DNA of 64,000 bases from Marinilabiliaceae bacterium JC040 (lineage in GTDB: Bacteria; Bacteroidota; Bacteroidia; Bacteroidales; Marinifilaceae): positions 41,896 to 105,895 of the forward strand of contig SNAP01000009.1 of assembly GCA_022496785.1 (NCBI GenBank), written 5' to 3'. Below, one piece after another: positions 50,321 through 60,320 of this stretch (position 1 is the first letter of the stretch; every line of letters starts with the position of its first letter). The position numbers were made by a program, and so were the translations under genes. Below the pieces are notes generated by a model. The model ran no database searches, was not told the origin of the DNA, and saw only the letters and a program-made list of their open reading frames with translations.

Positions 50321-52402
50321 TTATTTCTTCAACCACTTATCTAACCAAGCTTTGAAAGTACGTTGCCATAAAATACCATTTTGACATCCTAATACCCAGT
50401 GATTTTCTTCAGGGAAATATAGATATTGAGCAGGAATACCTCTGTATCTAGCTGCATTGAATGCTTGCATACCTTGAGAAGCTACAATTCTATAATCTTT
50501 TTCACCATGAATAACTAATATAGGAGTGTCCCAATTTTGAACAAATCTATGAGGAGAATTAGCAAATGATCTTTGAGCAGCCTTATTCTTTTTATCCCAG
50601 AAAGGACCACCTAAATCCCAGTTTACAAACCACATTTCTTCAGTTTCAAGATATTGAGCATCGAAGTTAAACATACCATCATGAGCAATGAACGCTTTGA
50701 AACGTTTTTTATGATGACCTGCAATCCAATATACAGAGAAACCACCATAAGAAGCACCAACAGCTCCTAAACGATCTTCATCAACAAAAGGCTCTTTCTT
50801 AACAGCATCAATTGCAGACATATAATCTTTTTGGTTTTGTCCACCATAGTCTTTAGATATTTGTTCATTCCACTCTTGTCCGAAAGAAGGAAGACCTCTA
50901 CGGTTAGGAGCAACAACAATATATCCATTAGCAGCCATTTGTTGGAAATTCCATCTATAACTCCAGAATTGAGAAACTGTAGATTGTGGACCACCTTCAC
51001 AATAAAGAAGAGCTGGATATTTTTTATTCTTATCGAAATGAGGAGGATAAATAACCCAAGTTAACATCTTCTTATTATCTGTAGTTTTAATCCAACGTTT
51101 TTCAACTTTACCAAAACTTAATTGGTCTAGAAGGTTTTTATTAACGAAAGATATCTCAGTTTGTTTACCTGTTTTAGGATCTATTCTATAGATTTCAGCA
51201 GGTTTACTCATAGAAACTCTAGAACCAATTAATTTATTACCAGCAAGCGCTACAGAATGATAATCGTGAATACCTTCAGTTACTTTATTAATTTTACCAT
51301 CAGCGATATTCATTTTATAAATATTCACTGTTGCGTGCCATCCAGAAGTAAAATAAAGAGATTTAGAATCTGGAGTCCAAGTTAAGCCACCAACATTTTG
51401 ATCAAAATCTTTTGTGAAATAAGTTACTTTCTCCGATTTAAGATCTTTAACCATAAGTCTAATCTTATCAGCTTCATAACCATCACGTTCCATACTTTCC
51501 CAAGCCATATATTTACCATCAGGAGAAAAAGCCATATTATTATCATAGCCCATCATACCTTTAGTCATATTCTTAGTCTTACCAGATTGAAGGTTATAGA
51601 AGTATATATCAGAATTAGTAGACATAGCATATTCTACACCGTATTTCTTACGACAAGTATAAGCAATGTTTTTACTATCTACAGTCCAATTAATTTGTTC
51701 CATACCACCCCAAGGACGAACAGGAGATTCCCATTTTTCACCTTTCATGATATCTTTACCCAATTCAATTATTCCAGCATTAAGATTAGCAACAAAGATG
51801 TGAGTGTATTTTTCAACCCAGTGATCCCAGTGTCTATAGAATTGATTGTTTATAATACGAGCATCAGCTTTTTTTAAATCTGGATGCATGTCTTGAACAT
51901 TAGGTTCAAGTTTAACACCTTTAATATACACAAGCTTAGTCTCATCAGGTGAGAATTTAAAACCTTCAATACCTCCACTTACATTTGTAATTTGTTTTAC
52001 ATTAGAACCATCAGCATTCATTTTATACAACTGAACAGAACCCGATTTAGCAGATAAGAAAGCAATGCTTCCATCTTTCATCCAACAAGCTTCAAATTCC
52101 TTTTCAGGAGTATCTGTAATTTGGGTAGCTTTACCACCAGCAACAGGTACAGTGTAAAGATCTCTATACGACTTATTTTCTTCTTTATTAAAATAAGTAA
52201 CACCATAAAGAACAGTTTTTCCATCAGGAGAAACACATTCTCCACCTAGTCTACCAAATGACCACAGTACTTCAGGAGTCATAATATCCGATTTTAATTT
52301 CATATCGGCAGGTGTTTTGTAATTATGGGCTTTTTTAGCTCCATTTCCAGGTCCCGTACATGCGACACATGCAGCAAGAACAATTAAACTTAAATACTTC
52401 AT
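50321..52402 (-). CDS. S9 family (prolyl oligopeptidase/acylaminoacyl-type) peptidase, lipoprotein
   Basis: A 693-residue exported serine peptidase. The signal (MKYLSLIVLAACVACTGPGNG) has two possible lipobox cysteines, Cys12 and Cys15. Residues 40-430 form a WD-like beta propeller (SPDGKTVLYGVTYF, FSPDETKLVYIKGV, FSPDGKYMAWESM). The alpha/beta hydrolase from about 440 has GAVGASYGGFSVYW (nucleophile Ser), VIHGEKDYRI (Asp) and PEENHWVL (His). It probably trims peptides in the periplasm for asaccharolytic growth (inference). It follows recA by 15 bases. Confidence 0.92.
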   Translation of the reverse strand: MKYLSLIVLAACVACTGPGNGAKKAHNYKTPADMKLKSDIMTPEVLWSFGRLGGECVSPDGKTVLYGVTYFNKEENKSYRDLYTVPVAGGKATQITDTPEKEFEACWMKDGSIAFLSAKSGSVQLYKMNADGSNVKQITNVSGGIEGFKFSPDETKLVYIKGVKLEPNVQDMHPDLKKADARIINNQFYRHWDHWVEKYTHIFVANLNAGIIELGKDIMKGEKWESPVRPWGGMEQINWTVDSKNIAYTCRKKYGVEYAMSTNSDIYFYNLQSGKTKNMTKGMMGYDNNMAFSPDGKYMAWESMERDGYEADKIRLMVKDLKSEKVTYFTKDFDQNVGGLTWTPDSKSLYFTSGWHATVNIYKMNIADGKINKVTEGIHDYHSVALAGNKLIGSRVSMSKPAEIYRIDPKTGKQTEISFVNKNLLDQLSFGKVEKRWIKTTDNKKMLTWVIYPPHFDKNKKYPALLYCEGGPQSTVSQFWSYRWNFQQMAANGYIVVAPNRRGLPSFGQEWNEQISKDYGGQNQKDYMSAIDAVKKEPFVDEDRLGAVGASYGGFSVYWIAGHHKKRFKAFIAHDGMFNFDAQYLETEEMWFVNWDLGGPFWDKKNKAAQRSFANSPHRFVQNWDTPILVIHGEKDYRIVASQGMQAFNAARYRGIPAQYLYFPEENHWVLGCQNGILWQRTFKAWLDKWLKK

Positions 52403-52417
52403 TTTTGTTATTAATAA

Positions 52418-53461
52418 TTATTTATCTTGTTTAGTCTCTTCAGCGGGTTGATCTTCTTCAGTGCCATTAATTTTAGCTCTGATTTTATTTTCTAATTCTT
52501 CAGATAATTCTGGATTATCAAGGATTATATTTTTTACAGATTCACGACCTTGTCCCAATTTAGTTTCTCCATAAGAGAACCAAGAACCTGCTTTTTTAAT
52601 AATACCGTAATCAACGCCTAAGTCAATAATTTCACCAGTTTTAGAGATACCTTCTCCATACATAATATCAAATTCTGCTTTACGGAAAGGAGGTGCAACT
52701 TTATTTTTAACAACTTTAACTCTAGTGTGGTTACCTTGAATATCATCTCCATCTTTTATTTGTCCAATTCTACGAATATCAAGACGAACAGAAGCATAAA
52801 ATTTAAGGGCATTACCACCTGTTGTAGTTTCTGGATTACCGAACATAACACCAATCTTCTCACGAAGTTGATTAATGAACATACAACAAGTATTTGTTTT
52901 ACTAATAGTACCAGTCAATTTTCTTAATGCTTGCGACATCAAACGAGCCTGTAATCCCATACGAGAATCACCCATATCACCTTCAATCTCTGCTTTAGGA
53001 GTAAGAGCTGCAACCGAGTCAATAACAATCAAATCAAGAGCAGAAGATCTAATAAGTTGATCAGCAATTTCAAGAGCTTGTTCACCACAGTCTGGTTGAG
53101 AGATAAATAAATTATCAATATCAACGCCTAGTTTTTCTGCATAAAATCTATCGAAAGCATGTTCTGCATCAATAATAGCAGCAATACCACCTTGTTTTTG
53201 AACTTCAGCAATAGCATGAATAGCAAGAGTAGTTTTACCAGAAGATTCTGGACCATATATTTCTATTATTCTTCCTTTAGGGAAACCACCAACACCTAAA
53301 GCGATATCAAGAGAAAGAGATCCTGAAGGAATAGCAGGAACATCTTCAACAGCAGTATCACCTAGTTTCATAACACTACCTTTACCGTAATTTTTCTCTA
53401 TTTTATCAAGTGTAAGTTTTAATGCTTTTAGTTTGTCAGCATTTGCATTTTTTTCTGCCAT
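52418..53461 (-). CDS. recA: Recombinase RecA
   Basis: A 347-residue recombinase. Walker [14 protein letters not shown], Walker [14 protein letters not shown]1/L2 regions with [20 protein letters not shown] and [20 protein letters not shown] are intact, and the tail is acidic ([15 protein letters not shown]). Complete length. It lies between bcp (53 bases upstream) and an S9 peptidase gene; a recA-specific promoter was not found, so it is probably cotranscribed with bcp. No LexA gene is in the window. Confidence 0.98.
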   Translation of the reverse strand: MAEKNANADKLKALKLTLDKIEKNYGKGSVMKLGDTAVEDVPAIPSGSLSLDIALGVGGFPKGRIIEIYGPESSGKTTLAIHAIAEVQKQGGIAAIIDAEHAFDRFYAEKLGVDIDNLFISQPDCGEQALEIADQLIRSSALDLIVIDSVAALTPKAEIEGDMGDSRMGLQARLMSQALRKLTGTISKTNTCCMFINQLREKIGVMFGNPETTTGGNALKFYASVRLDIRRIGQIKDGDDIQGNHTRVKVVKNKVAPPFRKAEFDIMYGEGISKTGEIIDLGVDYGIIKKAGSWFSYGETKLGQGRESVKNIILDNPELSEELENKIRAKINGTEEDQPAEETKQDK

Positions 53462-53514
53462 ACTATATAATAATTAGCTATTTATAAATCGATATATTAA
53501 TATTTGAACAATAC

Positions 53515-53982
53515 TTATGAAAGATTCAATTCATCAAGAATTTGTTTAGTATGTTCTTTAGTTTTCACTTTTTTAAAGATTTTCTCAATCACACCTTCAG
53601 AATTAATAATAAAAGTTGTTCTATTGACTCCCATATATGTTCTTCCGTACATTTTTTTCTCACCCCAAACTCCGTAGGCATTTAAAATCTCGTGTTCAGT
53701 GTCAGCAATAAGATTAAAAGCTAAATTGTTTTTAGCAATAAACTTTTGATGTTTACTTGCGTCATCAGGACTAACACCCACAACTTCAAAACCTAATGAA
53801 GTTAAATGAGAGTAATTATCATTTAGATTGCAAGCTTCTGCAGTACAACCAGCTGTATTATCCTTAGGATAAAAGTATAGAATTAACTTTTTCCCTTTAA
53901 AAGAGTCAAGAGATAGTTCTTTATCATCTTGATCTAAACCTTTGAAAATTGGAGCTTTATCTCCTTCTTTTAAATGTGTCAT
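53515..53982 (-). CDS. bcp: Thiol peroxidase Bcp (peroxiredoxin)
   Basis: A 155-residue AhpC/TSA-family peroxidase. FYPKDNTAGCTAEACNLNDN carries the peroxidatic Cys and, five residues later, the resolving Cys of atypical 2-Cys Bcp; GVWGEKKMYGRTYMGVNRTT is the conserved second half. It reduces hydrogen peroxide and organic peroxides with thioredoxin. The start at 53982 (MTHLKEGDKAPIF) gives the usual family length; an upstream Met at 54033 adds 17 unlikely residues. It heads an operon with recA. Confidence 0.94.
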   Translation of the reverse strand: MTHLKEGDKAPIFKGLDQDDKELSLDSFKGKKLILYFYPKDNTAGCTAEACNLNDNYSHLTSLGFEVVGVSPDDASKHQKFIAKNNLAFNLIADTEHEILNAYGVWGEKKMYGRTYMGVNRTTFIINSEGVIEKIFKKVKTKEHTKQILDELNLS

Positions 53983-54176
53983 ACTTGAAAAATTTATGTA
54001 AGCCAAGTTACAATAAAAATAAAGGCAATACAAGAAATTGATATATGTAATATACCTTAAATAAGGACTATTTACAGGAAATTGAATAATTATTCAAGCA
54101 TTATTAGTATATATTAATATTAGATTAATAATAAATAATTATATTTGTTTACAAATCTTAAACAAAACAATGTAAA

Positions 54177-56309
54177 ATGAATAGAAAACTTAAATTGGCA
54201 AGTAGAATTATAGCAGTAATTTTATTCTGCTTTAGCTCATTCTCTGTCTCTGCACAAAAATCAGTGAAGCCCTATCTGTGGCCAGTGGAAGGGAAAAAAT
54301 CAGGACAAGATATTATTTCATCTCCTCAATCGTATATCAATAAAGAATTAAACTTTGATGAATTATTCATCAAAGTGAAATTAGGAACTAATATTCTGTG
54401 TCCAGCTAATGGAGTCGTTGAAGATGTTAGTGTTTGTTATAGAAAATCTCTTAGCAGTATGATAGGGTTTAAATCAAATAAATCCTTTTCATCTAGTATT
54501 GAAGAGATTAAGAAAGACAAAGAATCTAAATATAATACCAAATTTAATCCCAAATATATAAATGGATCTATAATGATTAAGGTTGGTAAAGGAGTAAGAA
54601 TTTATATTTCAGGTATAACTGGAAATAGAAAATATAAAACAGGGCAGAAATTAAAAAGAGGGGAGATTCTAGGTCAATCTATTTATGCATATAAAGAAAT
54701 AAAAGAACCTCATATTCTTGTTTCAATTAGTAAATATACTAAACCTAGTGATCCAATGACTCCTTTTGGTTTAAAAACTAGTTTTATACCAGCAAAAGCT
54801 AGAAAACAATTAAAATATCTTACTTACAATCAAGCTAAGGAAGATATAAATGTATACGTAAATTCATTTAAAGAAATTTATCCAGATTATTATGAATTAA
54901 TAAAAGAAGAGAAGTTAGATTCATTAAGAAATAAAGTCCTAGCTGATCTTAAAAAATTAAAAAAGATAAAATTAATTGATTTTACAAGGAAGCTTAATAG
55001 ATTATTAGCTGCATGTCATGATACCCATATTTACAAAATAGATGACAATAAATACAATGACAAACTAATCTACCAACCATCAATATTCTTTGGACTTTAT
55101 AAAGATACTCTAAAAGTAACAATGGCTTTAGATAAAAAGTTAGAAGGACGAATAGTAAAAGAGATCAATGGGTGTGATATCAATAAATTTAAAAAGATAG
55201 TAGACAATAGTGTAAGAGGTTATGATGCAAAAGTTAAATCTTATAAAGATTACGTATTAAAAACAATAGGTTTTGTATATCTTGATATACCTCCATATGG
55301 AAATAACAAATACGATTATAATGTGAAATTTGCTAATGGAGAAACAAAACTTATAAAGGGATATATATACAAAAGAGGAAAATCTAAGTCTCTATATGCT
55401 AATTATAAAAAATATCACTATTTGAATTATAATGATGGTAAAAGATATAATACAAAGATTCTTAATGATTCAACTGCGTATCTTGCTTTAAGTGATTTTA
55501 CTCAAACAGAAGTAGAATTAGAAGAAATAGGTAAATTCGTACAAGAGATCGAAAAAACTAAGAAGCACTTAATAATTGACGTTAGAAATAATAATGGAGG
55601 TAATATAGAAGCTATTACTAAAATATATTCATATATAGCTAAGGATAGTATAAAAATTAATAGCTATAGTAAAATAATGAATCAATATACATACCAATCT
55701 TTCAAATATTGTTTAAACTTCAAAACTGTAGAAGGAATGTATTCTGATTATCATTATGTAGGCGATAAGGGGTTAATTTTAGAAAATCCTGTAAATTATG
55801 CTCCTGATTCTCTTATACATTTTTCAGGAAAAGTTTATGTGTTAACAAATGAACAATCAATATCAGCAGCAACATTACTACCTGCACTTATAGTAAGAAG
55901 TAGTAGAGGGGTAAGTGTAGGACGTGAAACTAAAACAGCATATCACTATATGAAAGCAGGTCGTTTTGCACAAATACAGCTACCAAATACTAAAATTGTA
56001 ACAGTAATTCCTATGGAAAAAGGTGTATTTGACGATGTAGTAAACGAAAGAGTGCCATATGGAAGAGGAGTATTGCCAGACTATCCTGTTGAACTTACTC
56101 AAGACGAGTTGATGTTTACTAATGGAGATGCCATATTGAACAAGGCATTAGATCTAATAAAAGAAGGTAAATATTTAAAAAAGAATTATTTTAAAGATGC
56201 AAACAAATCCAGCAAAGATTTACCTTTAGGGAAATTATTAGTAGGAGCATTTATTCTATTATTAGTAGGAATAGAACTATATAAGAATAAAAAGAAAAGA
56301 AGAAAATAA
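54177..56309 (+). CDS. S41-family peptidase with N-terminal degenerate LytM (M23-like) domain
   Basis: A 710-residue exported protein. The signal peptide ends near FSVSAQ. Residues 30-205 look like a LytM fold (ILCPANGVVEDVSVCY, MIKVGKGVRIYISGITG, QKLKRGEILGQSI, EPHILVSISKYTKPSDP), but the metal ligands of M23 are mostly missing: the usual YxHL is YISGI and HLHF is HILV. From about 430 comes an S41 domain: AYLALSDFTQTEVELEEIG, HLIIDVRNNNGGNIEAI, VLTNEQSISAATLLPAL (likely nucleophile Ser about residue 564) and RVPYGRGVLPDYPVEL. A C-terminal membrane span (LLVGAFILLLVGIELY) and a basic KKKRRK tail follow. Thus a membrane-held protease with a probable non-catalytic wall-binding domain. Confidence 0.85.
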   Translation: MNRKLKLASRIIAVILFCFSSFSVSAQKSVKPYLWPVEGKKSGQDIISSPQSYINKELNFDELFIKVKLGTNILCPANGVVEDVSVCYRKSLSSMIGFKSNKSFSSSIEEIKKDKESKYNTKFNPKYINGSIMIKVGKGVRIYISGITGNRKYKTGQKLKRGEILGQSIYAYKEIKEPHILVSISKYTKPSDPMTPFGLKTSFIPAKARKQLKYLTYNQAKEDINVYVNSFKEIYPDYYELIKEEKLDSLRNKVLADLKKLKKIKLIDFTRKLNRLLAACHDTHIYKIDDNKYNDKLIYQPSIFFGLYKDTLKVTMALDKKLEGRIVKEINGCDINKFKKIVDNSVRGYDAKVKSYKDYVLKTIGFVYLDIPPYGNNKYDYNVKFANGETKLIKGYIYKRGKSKSLYANYKKYHYLNYNDGKRYNTKILNDSTAYLALSDFTQTEVELEEIGKFVQEIEKTKKHLIIDVRNNNGGNIEAITKIYSYIAKDSIKINSYSKIMNQYTYQSFKYCLNFKTVEGMYSDYHYVGDKGLILENPVNYAPDSLIHFSGKVYVLTNEQSISAATLLPALIVRSSRGVSVGRETKTAYHYMKAGRFAQIQLPNTKIVTVIPMEKGVFDDVVNERVPYGRGVLPDYPVELTQDELMFTNGDAILNKALDLIKEGKYLKKNYFKDANKSSKDLPLGKLLVGAFILLLVGIELYKNKKKRRK

Positions 56310-56321
56310 TAATAAATAATA

Positions 56322-56353
56322 AATGGGGTATCTAAAATAATAGATACCCCATT
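56322..56353. terminator. Terminator between the S41 gene and rlmD
   Basis: AATGGGGTATCT (56322-56333) pairs perfectly with AGATACCCCATT (56342-56353). The flanking genes converge; the T tails are weak on both sides. Confidence 0.8.
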
Positions 56354-56371
56354 AAAATATATTTATAATAA

Positions 56372-57775
56372 TTACTTTCTTTCAAGAAGTACAATATTTT
56401 CGATATGGTGTGTATGAGGGAACATATCCACAGCTTGAACACGTTTCACATCATAAAATTCTTGCATCATATCAACATCTCTAGCTTGTGTAGCAGAATT
56501 ACAACTTACATAAACAACACGTTTAGGTTCTGCTCTTAAAATAGTAGCTACAACATCAGCATGCATTCCAGCTCTAGGTGGATCTACAATCATAACATCT
56601 GCTTTTCCATGTTCATTAATAAATTCATCATTAAGAACATCTTTCATATCACCAGCAAAGAAAAGAGTATTATTAATATCGTTAATTTCAGAATTAACTT
56701 TAGCATCTTCAATTGCTTCAGGAACATACTCTACACCAATAACCTTTTTAGCTTTTTTAGCAATGAAGTTTGCTATAGTACCAGTACCTGTATAAAGGTC
56801 GTATACAATTTCATTTCCAGTAAGTTGAGCAAATTCTCTTGTCTTTTTATACAGATTAAAAGCTTGTTCTGAATTAGTTTGGTAGAACGATTTAGGACCG
56901 ATTTTAAATTTCAATCCTTCCATTTCTTCAAAAATGTGGTCACGACCTTTGAAAACCAAAATATCTTGATCTCCAATAGTATCATTTGCTTTCTCATTAA
57001 TAACATACATTAAAGAAGTTATTTCAGGGAAATTAGTATAAATATGATTTAGAAGAGCTTCTCTAATTTCGATATCTTCGTGAGCAAAAGACATAATAAC
57101 CATAATCTCGCCTGTAGAAGAAGTACGAATAATTAGATTACGAAGGAAACCTTCTTGAGTATTTAAATTATAATGAGATACTTCATTTTCTTCAACATAT
57201 TTTCTAATACACTTTCTAATTTCGTTAGAAGGTGCTTTTTGTAGATAGCAATTATTAATATCAACAACTTTATCAAAGAATCTAGGAACATGAAAACCAA
57301 GAGCAGGAGTCTTGATAATACTCTTATCATTTAATTCTTCAAGAGTTAAATATCTTTTAGCAGAAAAAGAAAATTCCAATTTATTTCTATAATGATCAGT
57401 TAATTCAGAAGGTACTATAGGTTCAACTTCAGGTAAATCAAGATGTCCTAAACGAGTTAAATTATCAATAACTTCCTGTTGTTTAAGCTTCAATTGTTCA
57501 TTATAAGGAATATTTTGCCACTTACATCCACCGCAAATTCCAAAGTGTTCACAGAAAGGTTCTACTCTTAGGTCAGAATATTTATGAAAGAAAACAGGTT
57601 CTCCTTCCATGAATTTTTTTCTAACACTTCGAACTTGTACATCTACAATATCTCCAGGCACAACATTTGTAACAAACAAGACTTTCTCATCTACACGAGC
57701 AATAGCCTTACCTTCAGCAGCTAATTTCTCAATAAGTATTTCCTTAATAAGAGGTTTCTTCTTTTTTCTTCCCAC
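56372..57775 (-). CDS. rlmD: 23S rRNA (uracil-5-)-methyltransferase RlmD/RumA family
   Basis: A 467-residue SAM-dependent methyltransferase. TRAM-like domain (KEILIEKLAAEGKAIARVDE), iron-sulfur cysteines in CEHFGICGGCKWQNIPYNEQ, SAM site YDLYTGTGTIANFIAKKA, then VDPPRAGMHADV and VSCNSATQARD with the catalytic Cys. It methylates a uridine of 23S rRNA (U1939 in E. coli RlmD); the exact site here is by homology. Convergent with the S41 gene. Confidence 0.93.
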   Translation of the reverse strand: MGRKKKKPLIKEILIEKLAAEGKAIARVDEKVLFVTNVVPGDIVDVQVRSVRKKFMEGEPVFFHKYSDLRVEPFCEHFGICGGCKWQNIPYNEQLKLKQQEVIDNLTRLGHLDLPEVEPIVPSELTDHYRNKLEFSFSAKRYLTLEELNDKSIIKTPALGFHVPRFFDKVVDINNCYLQKAPSNEIRKCIRKYVEENEVSHYNLNTQEGFLRNLIIRTSSTGEIMVIMSFAHEDIEIREALLNHIYTNFPEITSLMYVINEKANDTIGDQDILVFKGRDHIFEEMEGLKFKIGPKSFYQTNSEQAFNLYKKTREFAQLTGNEIVYDLYTGTGTIANFIAKKAKKVIGVEYVPEAIEDAKVNSEINDINNTLFFAGDMKDVLNDEFINEHGKADVMIVDPPRAGMHADVVATILRAEPKRVVYVSCNSATQARDVDMMQEFYDVKRVQAVDMFPHTHHIENIVLLERK

Positions 57776-57804
57776 GTTTTAATTGAATTAATGAATTTAA
57801 GATG

Positions 57805-57812
57805 CAAAGATA
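57805..57812 (-). promoter_or_regulatory. -7 box of rlmD
   Basis: Minus strand TATCTTTG fits TAnnTTTG, 29 bases before the ATG at 57775. A TTG lies 23 bases further upstream, slightly long. Confidence 0.55.
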
Positions 57813-57864
57813 GTATTTTCATGAAATAAAATACTCAATGAATAATGTTAAGCAGCATATTTTA

Positions 57865-57872
57865 TATCTTTG
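57865..57872 (+). promoter_or_regulatory. -7 box of the DUF3298 lipoprotein gene
   Basis: TATCTTTG matches TAnnTTTG, 28 bases before the ATG at 57901. Confidence 0.6.
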
Positions 57873-57900
57873 CATTACTAATATAAAAAAATAAAATAGT

Positions 57901-58587
57901 ATGAAAAAAATAGTCAATTTATTAATCTTGGTTTTTGTAATTTGTTCATGTTCAAATTCTTATAAGGTTTATTCTAAGAAGTACACTTATGCCAAAGAGA
58001 ATGATAATATCAAAGTGAGTGTAAACATTCACGTATTTAATTCTAATAAGAAGAAAATAAATAAGCAAATAGAGATATTTAATACATCAATAATAGATAG
58101 TGTAAAATCGTTATCTGTAAGAATGGAAAAAGATGCTGAAAGTTTATTTAAAGATCTTAGAAAAGAAAAAGATTTCAAACAGCATTGGAAATACGATTTA
58201 TATGTAACAGATACAATATATAATTTGTCATCAGATTATATAAGTATTCTTCAAAATAAATTAATATATACAGGGGGAGCTCATCCAAACACAATAATCA
58301 AATCGTACAACTACAGACTTTCTGATAACAAACTACTAGGAAAAGATGATATATTTAAAAAAGAGGGTAGAGAAGGTTTAAATAAAATTATTAAAGAAGA
58401 GACATTAAATTTATTAGGGAAAGATTTTAAATTCTTTGAAAGTCCAAGTATAGACAATGCAGATGCAATAAATATTTCTGAAGATAAAATTATAATCACA
58501 TATAATCACTATACAATAGCATGTTATGCTCAGGGAATAATAAAAGTAGAAATACCTAAAGATAAATTAGTAGATTATCTATTATAG
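57901..58587 (+). CDS. RsiV-like (DUF4163/DUF3298) lipoprotein
   Basis: A 228-residue predicted lipoprotein: signal MKKIVNLLILVFVICSC with acceptor Cys17. The mature part has a DUF4163-like N-terminal half (VSVNIHVFNSNKKKINKQIE) and a DUF3298 half with LIYTGGAHPNTIIKSYNY, LGKDDIFKKEGREGL and YNHYTIACYAQGIIKVEIP. In Gram-positives these domains occur in RsiV, which binds lysozyme; in Bacteroidota the ligand is unknown. Complete; single gene with promoter and terminator. Confidence 0.85.
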   Translation: MKKIVNLLILVFVICSCSNSYKVYSKKYTYAKENDNIKVSVNIHVFNSNKKKINKQIEIFNTSIIDSVKSLSVRMEKDAESLFKDLRKEKDFKQHWKYDLYVTDTIYNLSSDYISILQNKLIYTGGAHPNTIIKSYNYRLSDNKLLGKDDIFKKEGREGLNKIIKEETLNLLGKDFKFFESPSIDNADAINISEDKIIITYNHYTIACYAQGIIKVEIPKDKLVDYLL

Positions 58588-58708
58588 ATAAAAAAATATG
58601 GTGAAAAAGTTTAGATTGTTAGCATAAATTTTGGAAAGATAATTAAACTTATTATTTTTGTTATACTAACAAATTCAAAAATCTTTGAACCACATAAGAT
58701 TATAGAAA

Positions 58709-58747
58709 AAGTTCCTCTCTTAAATTAATAAGAGAGGGACTTTTTTG
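58709..58747. terminator. Terminator between the DUF3298 and TlpA-like genes
   Basis: AAGTTCCTCTCTTA (58709-58722) pairs with TAAGAGAGGGACTT (58729-58742) with one G-U, followed by T6. The flanking genes converge; A5 before the stem gives a T tail for the minus strand. Confidence 0.88.
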
Positions 58748-58758
58748 TTAAAATGATA

Positions 58759-60210
58759 TTAGAGGCAATTATTCAAGATTTGTTTAATATCGTTAGAACT
58801 AGGTCTGGGAGCATTGGCATATTTAATCTTACCCATTTTATTAAAAATCATAAATCTAGGAATGGTATTAATATTTAAATCTCTATAGAGGTTTGATTTT
58901 TTAAAATTTATAGCTAGAAACGAAATTCGATTATTAATGTTCTGTTTTTTAGAAGCAAGTATCCAGTTATCTTTATATCTATCGATTGATAAATAAATGA
59001 ATACTATATCCTTGTTTTTAAATTCTTTACTTAATTCTAAAGAGTGAGGAATTTCCATTTTACAAGGAGTGCACCAGCTAGCCCATATATCTAAATAGAT
59101 TACTTTACCCTTATATTTTTTTATAAGATCTTTTAAGTATAAACTTTGGTCTCTATTATCAATAAGTTGAATATCATCTGTATAATAATCGTCAAGATTA
59201 ATATTGTAAATCTTTTCAAATTCTTTTAATCTAGCATTCAATTTACTTTCAGGAAACGATCTTTTAAAAGAAACAATCAAAGCACTTAATTTGGTTTTAA
59301 AATAATCTTCAGTTCTTGATTTATCTATGCATAAGAATTTAGCGTATTCAATAATCTTTTTATTTTCCAAACACTTATCAATATTGTAGAATGCTCCTAC
59401 ATAATCGATATTGCAACTACATCCATATGTTTTCTTTTTACCTAAAAGTAAAATGTTCTTAATATATAAATCTATAATATTATATGCATTTCTGTTTTCA
59501 AGAATATTTGGATTGCTAAAAAAGGATTTATTAATAAAATCTTTCAAATAAGAATCATTGCTAATAGTATAGAGATAAGTTAAAATGCTATATGCTTCAA
59601 AAGCAGTATTATCTTTTAATATTTTATATCTAGAGATTAAGTAAGGAGAATAAAAAGAAAGAGTATCATATATATTATTTATATGAAGGTATCTATTAAT
59701 AAGTATATTAGAAAAATGTATTAAGCTCGTATTTTTTTTATTAGAAAGACTTTTCTTATTCTGTACAGATTTTTTATTAGAATAAAATGAATATTCGTTT
59801 TTTAATAAAGAATCAATAAGAGAAGTTTTCAAATTAAGTTTTACAATCTCATTAATTTCTTTAGTTCTGAATTGAAGCTTACTTTCTGTAGATAAAAGGA
59901 AAAGAGTATCGCCAGCGCAAGCAATAATAGAGTCTTTAATGCCACCACCAACGCTAGCAAAGATCTCTTCTCCTTCTTTTAAATAAAGACTTAAAGTATC
60001 AAGAGACTTTTTTATAAAGAAATGTTTTTTGTCTTGATGAAAACGATAAATAGGTTTCTTATAGATTGAAACTGTTTTGTCGTTATAATTTTTGATAATA
60101 ATAATACACTTATTTTTTTCGCTATTACTTCCATTCTCTTTTTCCTTATCGCATGCTGTATAATAGAAAGAGACTAAGAGAATGGATATGATTAGTAATA
60201 GCTTTTTCAT
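58759..60210 (-). CDS. TlpA-like thiol:disulfide oxidoreductase, lipoprotein
   Basis: A 483-residue exported protein. Signal MKKLLLIISILLVSFYYTAC with acceptor Cys20. The N-terminal 330 residues are a Lys/Ser/Asn-rich helical region with no family I recognise. The thioredoxin-like domain begins near residue 360: VIYLDIWASWCTPCKMEIPH with the active CxxC, then DIVFIYLSIDRYKDNW and INTIPRFMIFNKMGK with the cis-Pro. Large TlpA-like proteins of this build are common in Bacteroidota envelopes. It lies 110 bases downstream of the TonB-plug barrel gene and has its own -7 box. Confidence 0.87.
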   Translation of the reverse strand: MKKLLLIISILLVSFYYTACDKEKENGSNSEKNKCIIIIKNYNDKTVSIYKKPIYRFHQDKKHFFIKKSLDTLSLYLKEGEEIFASVGGGIKDSIIACAGDTLFLLSTESKLQFRTKEINEIVKLNLKTSLIDSLLKNEYSFYSNKKSVQNKKSLSNKKNTSLIHFSNILINRYLHINNIYDTLSFYSPYLISRYKILKDNTAFEAYSILTYLYTISNDSYLKDFINKSFFSNPNILENRNAYNIIDLYIKNILLLGKKKTYGCSCNIDYVGAFYNIDKCLENKKIIEYAKFLCIDKSRTEDYFKTKLSALIVSFKRSFPESKLNARLKEFEKIYNINLDDYYTDDIQLIDNRDQSLYLKDLIKKYKGKVIYLDIWASWCTPCKMEIPHSLELSKEFKNKDIVFIYLSIDRYKDNWILASKKQNINNRISFLAINFKKSNLYRDLNINTIPRFMIFNKMGKIKYANAPRPSSNDIKQILNNCL

Positions 60211-60265
60211 ATATTATGGTTTCAGTTGCGTTATTCGTTTCCCATCAAAAAAACAACTTAAATAA

Positions 60266-60273
60266 CAAATATA
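60266..60273 (-). promoter_or_regulatory. -7 box of the TlpA-like gene
   Basis: Minus strand TATATTTG fits TAnnTTTG, 55 bases before the ATG at 60210. Confidence 0.5.
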
Positions 60274-60320
60274 TGATTAAAAGTACGATAATTATATTTA
60301 CACGACAAGGGGTAAATGTG

